From an uncultured Roseburia sp. (lineage in GTDB: Bacteria > Bacillota > Clostridia > Lachnospirales > Lachnospiraceae), in the NCBI GenBank assembly GCA_947642555.1, contig CANRSX010000009.1, forward strand, positions 62,001 through 126,000: a stretch of 64,000 bases of DNA. Direction: 5' to 3'. Of this stretch, positions 36,263 to 44,053 are shown piece by piece. The position numbers and the translations under genes were made by a program. Under the pieces are notes generated by a model. The model worked only from the letters and a program-made list of their open reading frames with translations. It searched no databases and had not been told where the DNA came from. The number at the start of each line of letters is the position of its first letter. The stretch's first letter is position 1.

Positions 36263-37207
36263 ATGATGGAAAAAGATGCGAAAATTTATGTGGCGGGCCA
36301 CCGCGGCATGGTGGGCTCCGCGATCATAAGACAGCTGGAGAAGGAAGGATATCACAATATCATCACGCGGACGCACAAGGAGCTGAACCTCTGCCGTCAG
36401 GACGAGGTCGAGAAATTCTTTGCGGAGGAAAAGCCGGACTATGTGTTCCTGGCGGCGGCAAAGGTCGGCGGTATCATGGCAAACAGCGGCGCGCTCGCGG
36501 ATTTTATGTATGAAAATATGGTGCTGGAGATGAACGTGATCCATGAGGCGTGGAAAAACAACTGCAAAAAGCTGATGTTCCTCGGCTCCTCCTGCATTTA
36601 CCCGCGCATGGCGCCGCAGCCGATGCCGGAGAGCTGCCTTCTGACAAGCGCGCTCGAGGAGACGAACGAGGCGTATGCGCTGGCAAAGATCAGCGGGTTA
36701 AAATACTGTGAATATTTAAACCGGCAGTACGGAACCGACTATATCTCGGTGATGCCGACCAACCTTTACGGGCCGAACGACAATTATCATCCGGAACACA
36801 GCCATGTGCTCCCGGCGCTGATCCGGCGTTTCCATGAGGCGAAGGAGTCCGGCGCGGCTTCCGTGACCTGCTGGGGAACCGGGACGCCGCTGCGGGAGTT
36901 TCTGTATGTGGACGATCTGGCGGACGCCTGCGTTTATCTGATGAATACGTACAGCGGGAATGAGACCGTAAACCTCGGCACGGGAAAAGAGCTGACGATT
37001 AAGGAGCTCACAGAGCTTGTGGCGGAGGTGATCGGTTATACGGGAGAAATCCTCTGGGATCCGTCCAAACCGGACGGCACGCCGAGAAAGCTTCTTGATG
37101 TGAGCAAGCTGACCGGCCTGGGCTGGACTTATAAGACAGAGCTTCGCGACGGGATCCGGCTGGCTTATGAGGACTTTCTGAACAATCCGATGCGCGCGGA
37201 GCGGTAA
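36263..37207 (+). CDS. fcl: GDP-L-fucose synthase
   Basis: A 314-residue epimerase/reductase of the SDR family. '[14 protein letters not shown]' is the NADP loop, '[14 protein letters not shown]' follows, '[16 protein letters not shown]' carries the active-site Ser/Cys, and '[15 protein letters not shown]' the Tyr-x3-Lys pair. It performs 3,5-epimerisation and reduction of the Gmd product to GDP-L-fucose. The first of two adjacent ATGs (36263) is chosen because AGGGAG lies nine bases before it. Preceded by a 134-base gap with no gene and no clear terminator. Confidence 0.96.
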   Translation: MMEKDAKIYVAGHRGMVGSAIIRQLEKEGYHNIITRTHKELNLCRQDEVEKFFAEEKPDYVFLAAAKVGGIMANSGALADFMYENMVLEMNVIHEAWKNNCKKLMFLGSSCIYPRMAPQPMPESCLLTSALEETNEAYALAKISGLKYCEYLNRQYGTDYISVMPTNLYGPNDNYHPEHSHVLPALIRRFHEAKESGAASVTCWGTGTPLREFLYVDDLADACVYLMNTYSGNETVNLGTGKELTIKELTELVAEVIGYTGEILWDPSKPDGTPRKLLDVSKLTGLGWTYKTELRDGIRLAYEDFLNNPMRAER

Positions 37208-37261
37208 AACCATCTGCATGCCAATGCGCCGGCGGGCGGCAGACATTACGAGGGAGGAATT

Positions 37262-38680
37262 ATGTATATCGTATTATTGTCAGGGGGATCGGGCAAGCGT
37301 CTGTGGCCGCTGTCCAATGACCTCTGTTCCAAGCAGTATATCAAGCTGATGAATCACGATGCGGATCCGGCGGAGACGGGGGAGAAATGTTCCATGCTCC
37401 AGCGCGTCTACGGTCAGCTGAAAGGCGCAGGGCTGGCGGAAAATACGATCGTCTGTGCGAGCAGTGCGCAGGTGGAGCTGATCGAGAGCCAGCTTGACAA
37501 CGCGACGGAGGTGGCGGTGGAGCCGATGCGCCGGGATACCTTTCCCGCGGTGATGCTCTCCTGCGCGTACCTGCTGTCAAAAAAAGGCGCGTCGCCGGAT
37601 GACGTGGTGGCGTTTCTGCCGGTGGATCCCTACACGACCGGGGCATTTTTCCGGTGCATCGCAAGACTGGGAGACTATATTCAGTCCACGGAGCAGACGA
37701 TCGGCCTGCTCGGCGGCGTCCCCACCTACCCGTCGACAAAGTACGGCTATATCGTGCCGGAGAAGCCGGAAACCGGGGCATCCGCTGCCGGTGAAAATGT
37801 GGCAGGCAGCGAAACGCCCGCAGGAAATGCAGTGAGCGGGGCCGGCGAAACAGCGGCAGGCGATCTGCTCGGGGTGGCCGGGTTCCGCGAAAAACCGGAC
37901 GAGGCGGCCGCGGAAAAGCTGGTGGCGGACGGCGCGCTGTGGAACTGCGGGGTCTTCTGCTTCCGCCTGTCCATGGCGTCGCAGTGGCTCGCGCCCTACG
38001 GCGTTCCCTGCGATTACGACACGATGGTCGCAGATTATGAAAAGCTTCCGAAGAAGAGTTTTGACTATGAGGTCTTAGAGCACTGGAAGCCGATCGTCGC
38101 GATCCGCTACGACGATATGTGGAAGGATCTGGGGACCTGGAACACGCTGACCGAGGAGATGCCGGAACACAGCATCGGCGACGTGACCTGGGATAGCACC
38201 TGCGAGAACAGCCATGCGATCAACGTGCTCGGCATCCCGCTGGTTGTCATGGGTGCAAAGGACATGGTGATCGCGGCGTCCCACGACGGGATCCTGGTGG
38301 CGGACAAGCACCAGAGCTCCTACATCAAGGACTGCCTGGCCGGTCTGGAGGATGCGTCACGGTATGAGGAGCGCCGCTGGGGGACGATCAAGACGATCGA
38401 CAACGACGATGACGATGGGATCAAAAGCGTGACGCGGCGGATCAAGGTCATCGCGGGCCGCGAGATGCCGTGCCATATCCATGAGCGCCACACGGAGACG
38501 ATCACCGTACTCTCCGGTATGGGCAAGTTAAATGTCGAGGGGACCGAGGTGGATCTGCTCGCCGGGTCGACCGTCAGTATCGCCGCCGGGAAGGCGCATT
38601 CACTGCGGGCGCTGGGGTCGGATCTGCGTCTGATCGAGGTGAGTATCGGCGATACCGGGGCGGATGAGGTTGTGAAATGA
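37262..38680 (+). CDS. manC: Mannose-1-phosphate guanylyltransferase with C-terminal cupin
   Basis: A 472-residue protein: nucleotidyltransferase domain starting 'LLSGGSGKRLWPLSND' (the usual motif has Thr where Lys stands here), 'VAVEPMRRDTFPAVM', 'VAFLPVDPYTTG', and a cupin/PMI-type C-terminal domain with 'REMPCHIHERHTETITVLSG'. It makes GDP-mannose from mannose 1-phosphate and GTP, feeding Gmd. An Ala/Gly/Glu-rich insert (about 170-200, 'AAGENVAGSETPAGNAVSGA') interrupts the catalytic domain after 'YGYIVPEKPE', another linker expansion of this locus. Its TGA overlaps the start of the DUF262 gene as ATGA. Confidence 0.92.
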   Translation: MYIVLLSGGSGKRLWPLSNDLCSKQYIKLMNHDADPAETGEKCSMLQRVYGQLKGAGLAENTIVCASSAQVELIESQLDNATEVAVEPMRRDTFPAVMLSCAYLLSKKGASPDDVVAFLPVDPYTTGAFFRCIARLGDYIQSTEQTIGLLGGVPTYPSTKYGYIVPEKPETGASAAGENVAGSETPAGNAVSGAGETAAGDLLGVAGFREKPDEAAAEKLVADGALWNCGVFCFRLSMASQWLAPYGVPCDYDTMVADYEKLPKKSFDYEVLEHWKPIVAIRYDDMWKDLGTWNTLTEEMPEHSIGDVTWDSTCENSHAINVLGIPLVVMGAKDMVIAASHDGILVADKHQSSYIKDCLAGLEDASRYEERRWGTIKTIDNDDDDGIKSVTRRIKVIAGREMPCHIHERHTETITVLSGMGKLNVEGTEVDLLAGSTVSIAAGKAHSLRALGSDLRLIEVSIGDTGADEVVK

Positions 38681-39852
38681 AGATAGAAACGCAGAAGACG
38701 GAGTTTGCAGAATATTTAAAACAGGAAGAGAAAAACGAGCTGGAGTACAGCGGCATTGAGGCGGACGATGAATCCACGGGAGAAGATACAGAGAGCGACG
38801 GGCCCTATGAGGTTCAGAATATCCGGGTCGCGCAGAAGATGATTACCGTCTACCAGATCGAGCACTGGATTTCTGCGAAAAACGGGACGAAGCTGGAGCT
38901 GTTTCCAGAATACCAGCGGAATCTGGTGTGGGATGATCAGCGGAAAAGCGCGCTGATCGAATCTCTGATGCTGCGGATTCCGATACCGGCGTTTTATCTG
39001 GATGAGGATAACGAAGGAAATAAAAGTGTGATTGACGGCATGCAGCGTCTGACCACCATTCATTCCTTTTTAAACAATGAATTTGCCCTGAAAAAACTGC
39101 AGTATCTGTCCGACTGTGAAAATAAATATTTTCGTGATTTGGAGCCGAAGCTTCGCGCCCGGATCGAGGACACGGAGCTCGCGGTAAATATACTGGATGA
39201 GAGATGCCCGCAGCCAGTGAAGTTTGACATATTTCGGAGATTAAATACAGGCGGGCTCCCGTTAAATGATCAGGAAATCAGAAATATTATGGCGCAGCCA
39301 GGAGTAAGGATTCTCCTTCGGGAAATGGCGTCCTGCGAAGAGTTTCTGTGTGCGACGAATGGCGGCGTAAAAGATATCCGCATGGGAGCGCAGGAACTGT
39401 GCCTGCGATATCTGACTATCCTGGGATACTATGACTGGGACAAAAGAGATTTCCGTGAGTACCGCGGTCTGAAGAAAATGATGGATCGGACGATTCTGGC
39501 ACTGAATGATATGATAGAAGATGAGCGGAAAAGAATACTAATAACGTTCAGGCGGGTGATGTCCGACTGTTACAGGATTCTCGGGGAGAATTCTTTTTGC
39601 AAGCCAGGTCAGAAGAAAGTCAATAAATCCCTGTTTACCGGGTGGGCGGTTATTTTTACAAATCGCAGGCCGGATGCGGAAATAGAGGAAAAGAACATAG
39701 AACATCTCAGAGACGCATACCAGAGACGGCTTGAGTATGATACTGAGTTTTATAATGCGATCACGTCATCCACCGGAACGAGGAAGCATATTGTAATATC
39801 CATCAACCGGATTCGTGGATTGTGGGAGGAATATTTTGATACAATCGCTTGA
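38677..39852 (+). CDS. DUF262 (GmrS/SspE N-domain-like) protein
   Basis: A 391-residue protein. After an acidic N terminus, 'PEYQRNLVWDDQRKSALIESLMLRIPIPAFYL' and 'VIDGMQRLTTIHSFLNN' form the DUF262 core; the D-G-x-Q-R motif (Asp120-Arg124, here DGMQR) is the ParB-like nucleotide-using site known from GmrSD and SspE. 'DIFRRLNTGGLPLNDQEIRNI' is a further family block. The DUF1524 HNH nuclease domain found in GmrD is absent; the C-terminal half is helical. It overlaps manC by four bases but its composition is visibly more AT-rich, and the ATPase gene overlaps its end. Likely first gene of a three-gene defence-like cassette (inference). Confidence 0.85.
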   Translation: MKIETQKTEFAEYLKQEEKNELEYSGIEADDESTGEDTESDGPYEVQNIRVAQKMITVYQIEHWISAKNGTKLELFPEYQRNLVWDDQRKSALIESLMLRIPIPAFYLDEDNEGNKSVIDGMQRLTTIHSFLNNEFALKKLQYLSDCENKYFRDLEPKLRARIEDTELAVNILDERCPQPVKFDIFRRLNTGGLPLNDQEIRNIMAQPGVRILLREMASCEEFLCATNGGVKDIRMGAQELCLRYLTILGYYDWDKRDFREYRGLKKMMDRTILALNDMIEDERKRILITFRRVMSDCYRILGENSFCKPGQKKVNKSLFTGWAVIFTNRRPDAEIEEKNIEHLRDAYQRRLEYDTEFYNAITSSTGTRKHIVISINRIRGLWEEYFDTIA

Positions 39853-40918
39853 ACTAAAAAATTTTAAATGCTTTGACCAGTTAAAACTACAACTTGCGAA
39901 AATGAATATTCTGGCGGGAAGCAACGCTGCGGGAAAGTCCAGTGTCATACAGGCGCTGCTGCTTGCGGACGCAACCTCACGGGAAAAAGGAGATTCCGTT
40001 GACGCGACGGAGGCGTTAGGGGTAGCGGTTGGAAATCCAAGGGCTCTGATCGCGCAGAACCGGCAGGAGCTCGCAGAGGGGGATTTTTCCCTGCACGTCC
40101 GCCGGGGAGAGACGGAGGTTTCTTATATCTACCGTATTGACAGGCTCAACTCTTTAAAATTATCTTACACACAGACAAAGGATGTCCCGGGAGACAGGCT
40201 GTTTTATCTGAATGCGGAGCGGTTAGGGCCGCGCATTTCCTATCCGGCAGGCGAGGATGAGGGGATATTGCGGGATGGCTCCAATGCGGCCTATCTGATC
40301 GACCGCGCGGATCTTCAGCGGAGAGAAGTGCCGGACTGCCTGATGCTGGAGGAGGGGAAATCCAGATTTTCGATTCAGGTGGAGAACTGGATGAACCTGA
40401 TTCTGGGGGACGTCAGCTTTTCGGTCAGCACGGATTATGTCAGAGCTGCCACGGATATCCGGTACGGAAACGGCCTGGCGGAAGAGCCGGTGCTTCCCAC
40501 TATGACCGGATTCGGGATCAGCTATATTTTATCAGTGGTCACAGCAGGTTTGTGGTGTGCGTCGCTTCGAAATACGACTCTGATGATCGAAAATCCGGAG
40601 GCGCATCTGCACCCGGCAGCGCAGAGCAGGATGGGAAAGTTCCTGGAGCTTCTGACGGAGGCGGGAGTACAGCTGATCGTAGAGACCCACAGCGAACATA
40701 TCATAGACGGGGCAAGGGTGCAGGCTGCGGTAATGAGACAGACCGATCAGATGCACATCTGGTTTTTTTCAAAGGAAGCAGATCGTATCCAGGTGGATCA
40801 GATTGACGTCAATGAATATGGCGAGCTGTCTGAGTGGCCAAAAGGATTTTTTGATCAGAAAGAGCAGGACCTGCGGGATTTGTTTTACATGAGGAGAACG
40901 CATGCAGATCACAAATAG
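39836..40918 (+). CDS. AAA family ATPase, DUF3696/OLD-like
   Basis: About 360 residues. 'LELKNFKCFDQLKLQLAKMN' followed by Walker A 'GSNAAGKSS' (Lys34) begins an ABC/RecF-type ATPase. Near the C terminus 'ENPEAHLHPAAQSRMGKFL' (signature and Walker B region with Glu) and 'VETHSEHIIDGAR' (H-loop) complete the head; the tail 'FDQKEQDLRDLF' is of DUF3696 type. No Toprim nuclease domain is fused. The start is placed at TTG 39836, five bases after GGAGGA (39825-39830); a GTG at 39815 is an alternative. It overlaps both neighbours by 17 bases, so all three genes are translationally coupled. Likely the sensor or motor of the cassette. Confidence 0.85.
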   Translation: MIQSLELKNFKCFDQLKLQLAKMNILAGSNAAGKSSVIQALLLADATSREKGDSVDATEALGVAVGNPRALIAQNRQELAEGDFSLHVRRGETEVSYIYRIDRLNSLKLSYTQTKDVPGDRLFYLNAERLGPRISYPAGEDEGILRDGSNAAYLIDRADLQRREVPDCLMLEEGKSRFSIQVENWMNLILGDVSFSVSTDYVRAATDIRYGNGLAEEPVLPTMTGFGISYILSVVTAGLWCASLRNTTLMIENPEAHLHPAAQSRMGKFLELLTEAGVQLIVETHSEHIIDGARVQAAVMRQTDQMHIWFFSKEADRIQVDQIDVNEYGELSEWPKGFFDQKEQDLRDLFYMRRTHADHK

Positions 40919-41813
40919 CCTGGAAGAAAAAAGCTTTGCATATTCCGCCGAAAAAGAAACTATGGATGCGCGCAGGGATGAAATCGGCCGTCTGATGGAA
41001 ATCGTATCCTATTGTCAGGAAGACGAGGTAGGAGAGCCGATACGGTATCATGATACATTGTGGGAAATCTGTGTGCAGGAAGGCGTTACCTTTACCGGGT
41101 GGCTGTTTAACCGGGAAGGGGCGGGCAGCGCGGATGACAGGCGAAGGCTTCTGGATGCGCTGAGTAAAAATGTGATGATTCCGATGGATGAAACGCCAGA
41201 TACTGAGAAAGGTCTGACCGGCGTAAAAGCGGGATCAGAAGAGAATACGGCAGATCAGAAGACGATACGCGTCGCCCTCGGGGAATTCCCCTCCTGTGTG
41301 TCTGACAGGGAAGCGTATGTCAGGGCGCGCAGAAAGATCCTTTCCGGGATTCGGAATGTTACAGAATACGAGGCGTTTATGCATTCCTGTTTTATTGACA
41401 GCTGCTTTGCAGAAGGGATGCTCTCTGAGATGAAGCATATCCGGGATTTCCCGGACCGGACAGAGGAGATTACAAAGGCACTTGGGGTTTTAAATGACCA
41501 TGCCGTCGAATTATACCGGCAGTATTCCGGGCATCTGGAGGAGGCGATGAACAGACTGTCCGTGCTGCTGCACAGGGAATGTGCGCCGGACCCGGCACAT
41601 GCGGACAGGCTGATCTTTCCGTTCGTATACAGTGAGCAGCTGGAGGATAAGACTGTGGCAGTGATAAAAGATATCGAATGTTCTCCGCATCTGAAGCTCA
41701 TGCATTCGGGATCCAATCTCAGAATTTATTTTTACTGGTGTGATGATAAAATCGGCGGAGGAGAAAAAGTGCTGGTGGGCAGGATCGGACGGCATCCATA
41801 TAAAAAATCTTAA
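40902..41813 (+). CDS. Unrecognised third protein of the DUF262/AAA cassette
   Basis: A 303-residue soluble protein I do not recognise. Residues 1-110 are mixed and acidic, with a possible two-helix N terminus; about 140-225 is helical ('EYEAFMHSCFIDSCFAEGML', 'LGVLNDHAVELYRQYSGHLE'). The last ~70 residues look like a compact beta domain ending 'SNLRIYFYWCDD' and 'GEKVLVGRIGRHPYKKS'. The pattern R-I-Y-F ... V-G-x-I-G-x-H resembles endings of small toxin-like or RelE-fold proteins, but this is only a visual similarity. ATG 40902 is preceded by GAGGAG and overlaps the ATPase gene by 17 bases. It may be the effector or the regulator of the cassette. Confidence 0.7.
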   Translation: MQITNSLEEKSFAYSAEKETMDARRDEIGRLMEIVSYCQEDEVGEPIRYHDTLWEICVQEGVTFTGWLFNREGAGSADDRRRLLDALSKNVMIPMDETPDTEKGLTGVKAGSEENTADQKTIRVALGEFPSCVSDREAYVRARRKILSGIRNVTEYEAFMHSCFIDSCFAEGMLSEMKHIRDFPDRTEEITKALGVLNDHAVELYRQYSGHLEEAMNRLSVLLHRECAPDPAHADRLIFPFVYSEQLEDKTVAVIKDIECSPHLKLMHSGSNLRIYFYWCDDKIGGGEKVLVGRIGRHPYKKS

Positions 41814-41864
41814 ATTGTTTCACACTTTCGTAAAATAGGGGTGGATTTACGCGGGAAACTGCGT

Positions 41865-41870
41865 TATAAT
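41865..41870 (+). promoter_or_regulatory. Possible -10 box for the blaI/blaR-like pair
   Basis: Perfect TATAAT, 154 bases before the blaI-like start, with only a weak -35 match upstream. The leader between it and the gene (41871-42023) has no gene or clear BlaI operator that I can see. Confidence 0.35.
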
Positions 41871-42023
41871 AGTAGGGTAGCCTGTTCTTCTTTTGTAAAG
41901 CGAAGTGCAGGACTATATTTTGAATATGATAATACGCAGTGCCGGTGGAGAGAACGGTAATGCGCAGTAGCCTGGAATGTCAGGTAAACGAGTGCGCTGC
42001 GGAAGTAGAAAGGAGAATGATGT

Positions 42024-42398
42024 ATGGATGTGACGAATATCTCAGCATGTGAAAGACTTGTAATGAAAGTCATATGGGATTCTTCGGAGGATTTGGCGCT
42101 ACAGGAGATTATGGGGGGTGTGAACTCAGAGAATAATAAGTGCTGGAAGCCGCAGACAGTTTCCACTTTCCTGACAAGACTGGTGAAGAAGGGCTTTTTA
42201 TCTCTTTACCGCAAGGGCAGATACTGCTATTATCAGCCGCTTGTACAGAAGTCCGATTACTGGAAGGCCACGATGGAGGAGAATGCAAGATTTTTCACAA
42301 AGGGAGATATGAGCGAGATGGTGAACTGCATCTGCGATGACTTCCTCTCAAAGGAGGATCTTGACAAACTCAGGAAGAAGTTAAATGCGTCTGATTAG
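42024..42398 (+). CDS. BlaI/MecI family transcriptional repressor
   Basis: A 124-residue protein with the BlaI winged-helix layout: 'ISACERLVMKVIWDSSEDLALQEIM', recognition helix region 'WKPQTVSTFLTRLVKKGFLSL', wing 'RKGRYCYYQPLV', and a C-terminal helical dimerisation part. BlaI repressors bind operators as dimers and are inactivated by cleavage after a partner BlaR1-type protease senses a signal. AAGGAG lies eight bases before the ATG. It overlaps the BlaR1-like gene by 14 bases, as expected for the pair. Target genes are not evident; autoregulation is likely. Confidence 0.93.
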   Translation: MDVTNISACERLVMKVIWDSSEDLALQEIMGGVNSENNKCWKPQTVSTFLTRLVKKGFLSLYRKGRYCYYQPLVQKSDYWKATMEENARFFTKGDMSEMVNCICDDFLSKEDLDKLRKKLNASD

Positions 42399-43824
42399 TC
42401 AGATCGTTTATGCACTGGTCAGCATGACGCTTACCGGAACACTGGCGCTCGGTGTATGGTGGACAGTCGTGAGAATCTGTGAAGGGAGGTACCCGGAGCT
42501 CGTGTACCTGATGTTGCGGATTGTCTGTCTCCTGTATCTGGTGCCAGTTGTTTATTTTCTGATGAGACTGACCGTGCATGACGGATACATACACAGAGAA
42601 GGCATACTCGGATGGGAGTTTATGCTTGCAGGGATAGAATGGCAGGTCGGTACGGTCATAGGTGTGGCATGGATGCTGTTTATGCTGTTCAATTTTGTCT
42701 CGATTCTTGTAAAAAGCAGGGACGAGAAGAGAAAGCTTCGGAGTGCGGGCACGCCTGAGGACGACCCGGCGGTGCTCGCGGAGTTTGAGCGCGTGGCAGC
42801 CAGGATGAGGATTCGCAGGAAGATCCGTGTGTATCGGAATTCCTGTCTCGGCAGTCCGGCGATCGGCGGGATCTGCTTCGTGAAGATCTACCTGCCATAC
42901 GGGAACTTCACGCGGGAGGAGCTGTCGGTGGTCTTTCATCATGAGCTGGTACACTTCAGACAGCATGACCGGTTCTTTCACCTGATCAGCAGATTCGCCG
43001 GTATTCTGCTCGGCGCGGGATCGATTCCCGGCAGGCTCCCGGAGTTTCTGACCGAGTGGAGCGAGATCTGCTGTGACAGGCGCACGGTCGAAGCGCTCGA
43101 CGGTGAGGTGGACGAGAGGCGTTATTTTGAGATAATTGTGAACATTATGGAAAAGATTTCTGGCCGGTACTGTGGGGAATTCGTATATTCTACGTTATAT
43201 GAAAGTCACCTGAGACTGGAAAGGAGAATCGGATACATGATGGAGTACAGGAAGACAAAGCCGGTGGCGAAGGGAGCGGCAGCGCTCGCGGCGCTGGCGT
43301 TTATCACGATGAGCGTCTCTACGACATACGCGGCTGGCGTGCAGATTTCGGAGGTTCATGATTTCGTTTACGGGTATGCGGAGGAAACAACGGCGGATCC
43401 GCTGTCCATGGATGCTGATGCGGAGCTGACGGAGGTCTATCTGCCGGCGGAGGAGGACGACACCTACGACGAGGTCGTGTACGGCGAGGTAGAATTTGTG
43501 TACACGGAGGACGGAATCGCGCCGCTTTTAGATGCGAACGAGATGGCGTCCTTCAACTGGCCGGTGCTGCCGGGTCAGCGGTATATCTCGAAGAACTTCT
43601 ATGTGAAGAGCGGGCAGAAGATTGTTATGTCATGTTCAACAATACCGGCGAGCAGCGTTTACTGGATCGGGATCATGGACAAGTGGAACAATGTCCGCTA
43701 TGTGGAAGGGTCCGGTGCTCTTGGACATGAGTTCGCGATCAGCAGCTCGGGCGATTACTGTGTGCTGGTGCAGAACCGCAGCGACGTGAATATCACTGCA
43801 GGCGGAAGCTACTACTTCTATTAA
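42385..43824 (+). CDS. BlaR1-like M56 family metalloprotease sensor
   Basis: A 479-residue membrane protein. Helices near 1-30, 35-60 and 85-110, then the M56 peptidase loop with 'FHHELVHFRQHD' (HELVH at 186-190, zinc ligands His186 and His190, catalytic Glu187) and the later 'EICCDRRTVEAL' with the third ligand Glu. A final helix lies at about 293-313. The outside C-terminal part (about 315-479) is acidic then beta-rich ('GQKIVMSCSTIPASSVYWIG', 'AISSSGDYCVLVQNRSDV') and has no penicillin-binding S-x-x-K module. So it is a BlaR1-type protease with a different sensor domain. It should cleave the adjacent BlaI-like repressor. Confidence 0.88.
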   Translation: MRLISQIVYALVSMTLTGTLALGVWWTVVRICEGRYPELVYLMLRIVCLLYLVPVVYFLMRLTVHDGYIHREGILGWEFMLAGIEWQVGTVIGVAWMLFMLFNFVSILVKSRDEKRKLRSAGTPEDDPAVLAEFERVAARMRIRRKIRVYRNSCLGSPAIGGICFVKIYLPYGNFTREELSVVFHHELVHFRQHDRFFHLISRFAGILLGAGSIPGRLPEFLTEWSEICCDRRTVEALDGEVDERRYFEIIVNIMEKISGRYCGEFVYSTLYESHLRLERRIGYMMEYRKTKPVAKGAAALAALAFITMSVSTTYAAGVQISEVHDFVYGYAEETTADPLSMDADAELTEVYLPAEEDDTYDEVVYGEVEFVYTEDGIAPLLDANEMASFNWPVLPGQRYISKNFYVKSGQKIVMSCSTIPASSVYWIGIMDKWNNVRYVEGSGALGHEFAISSSGDYCVLVQNRSDVNITAGGSYYFY

Positions 43825-44053
43825 GAGACGCAGCCGCGCCGGAATCGCAGAGCCTGCGGATTTGCCTGTACTAATCAACAAATTCCGACAAAGTTCGCCG
43901 GCTCAGTCGGTTATCATGCAATTGTAAGTTGTTGAGCTCATGGAGCCATCGGCGCATGTTACCGGTGAGACAATTTCCGCAGACAGCGGATGCGGCCTGT
44001 TACGCATCCGCTGTTCTTATGAGACAGCCGGCTTTGTATCGGATGACAGTCGA
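43825..44053. other. Non-coding gap after the BlaR1-like gene, with a 12-bp hairpin
   Basis: No open frame here has a ribosome site. A perfect 12-bp stem ACAGCGGATGCG (43983-43994) / CGCATCCGCTGT (44003-44014) with an 8-base loop is followed by TTCTTAT, too few T for a sure terminator. A small RNA or leaky terminator is possible. Confidence 0.5.

Noticed and set aside
41871-42023. Possible regulatory RNA in the leader of the blaI-like gene
   Set aside because: No convincing stem structure or known riboswitch motif by eye; folding would be needed.
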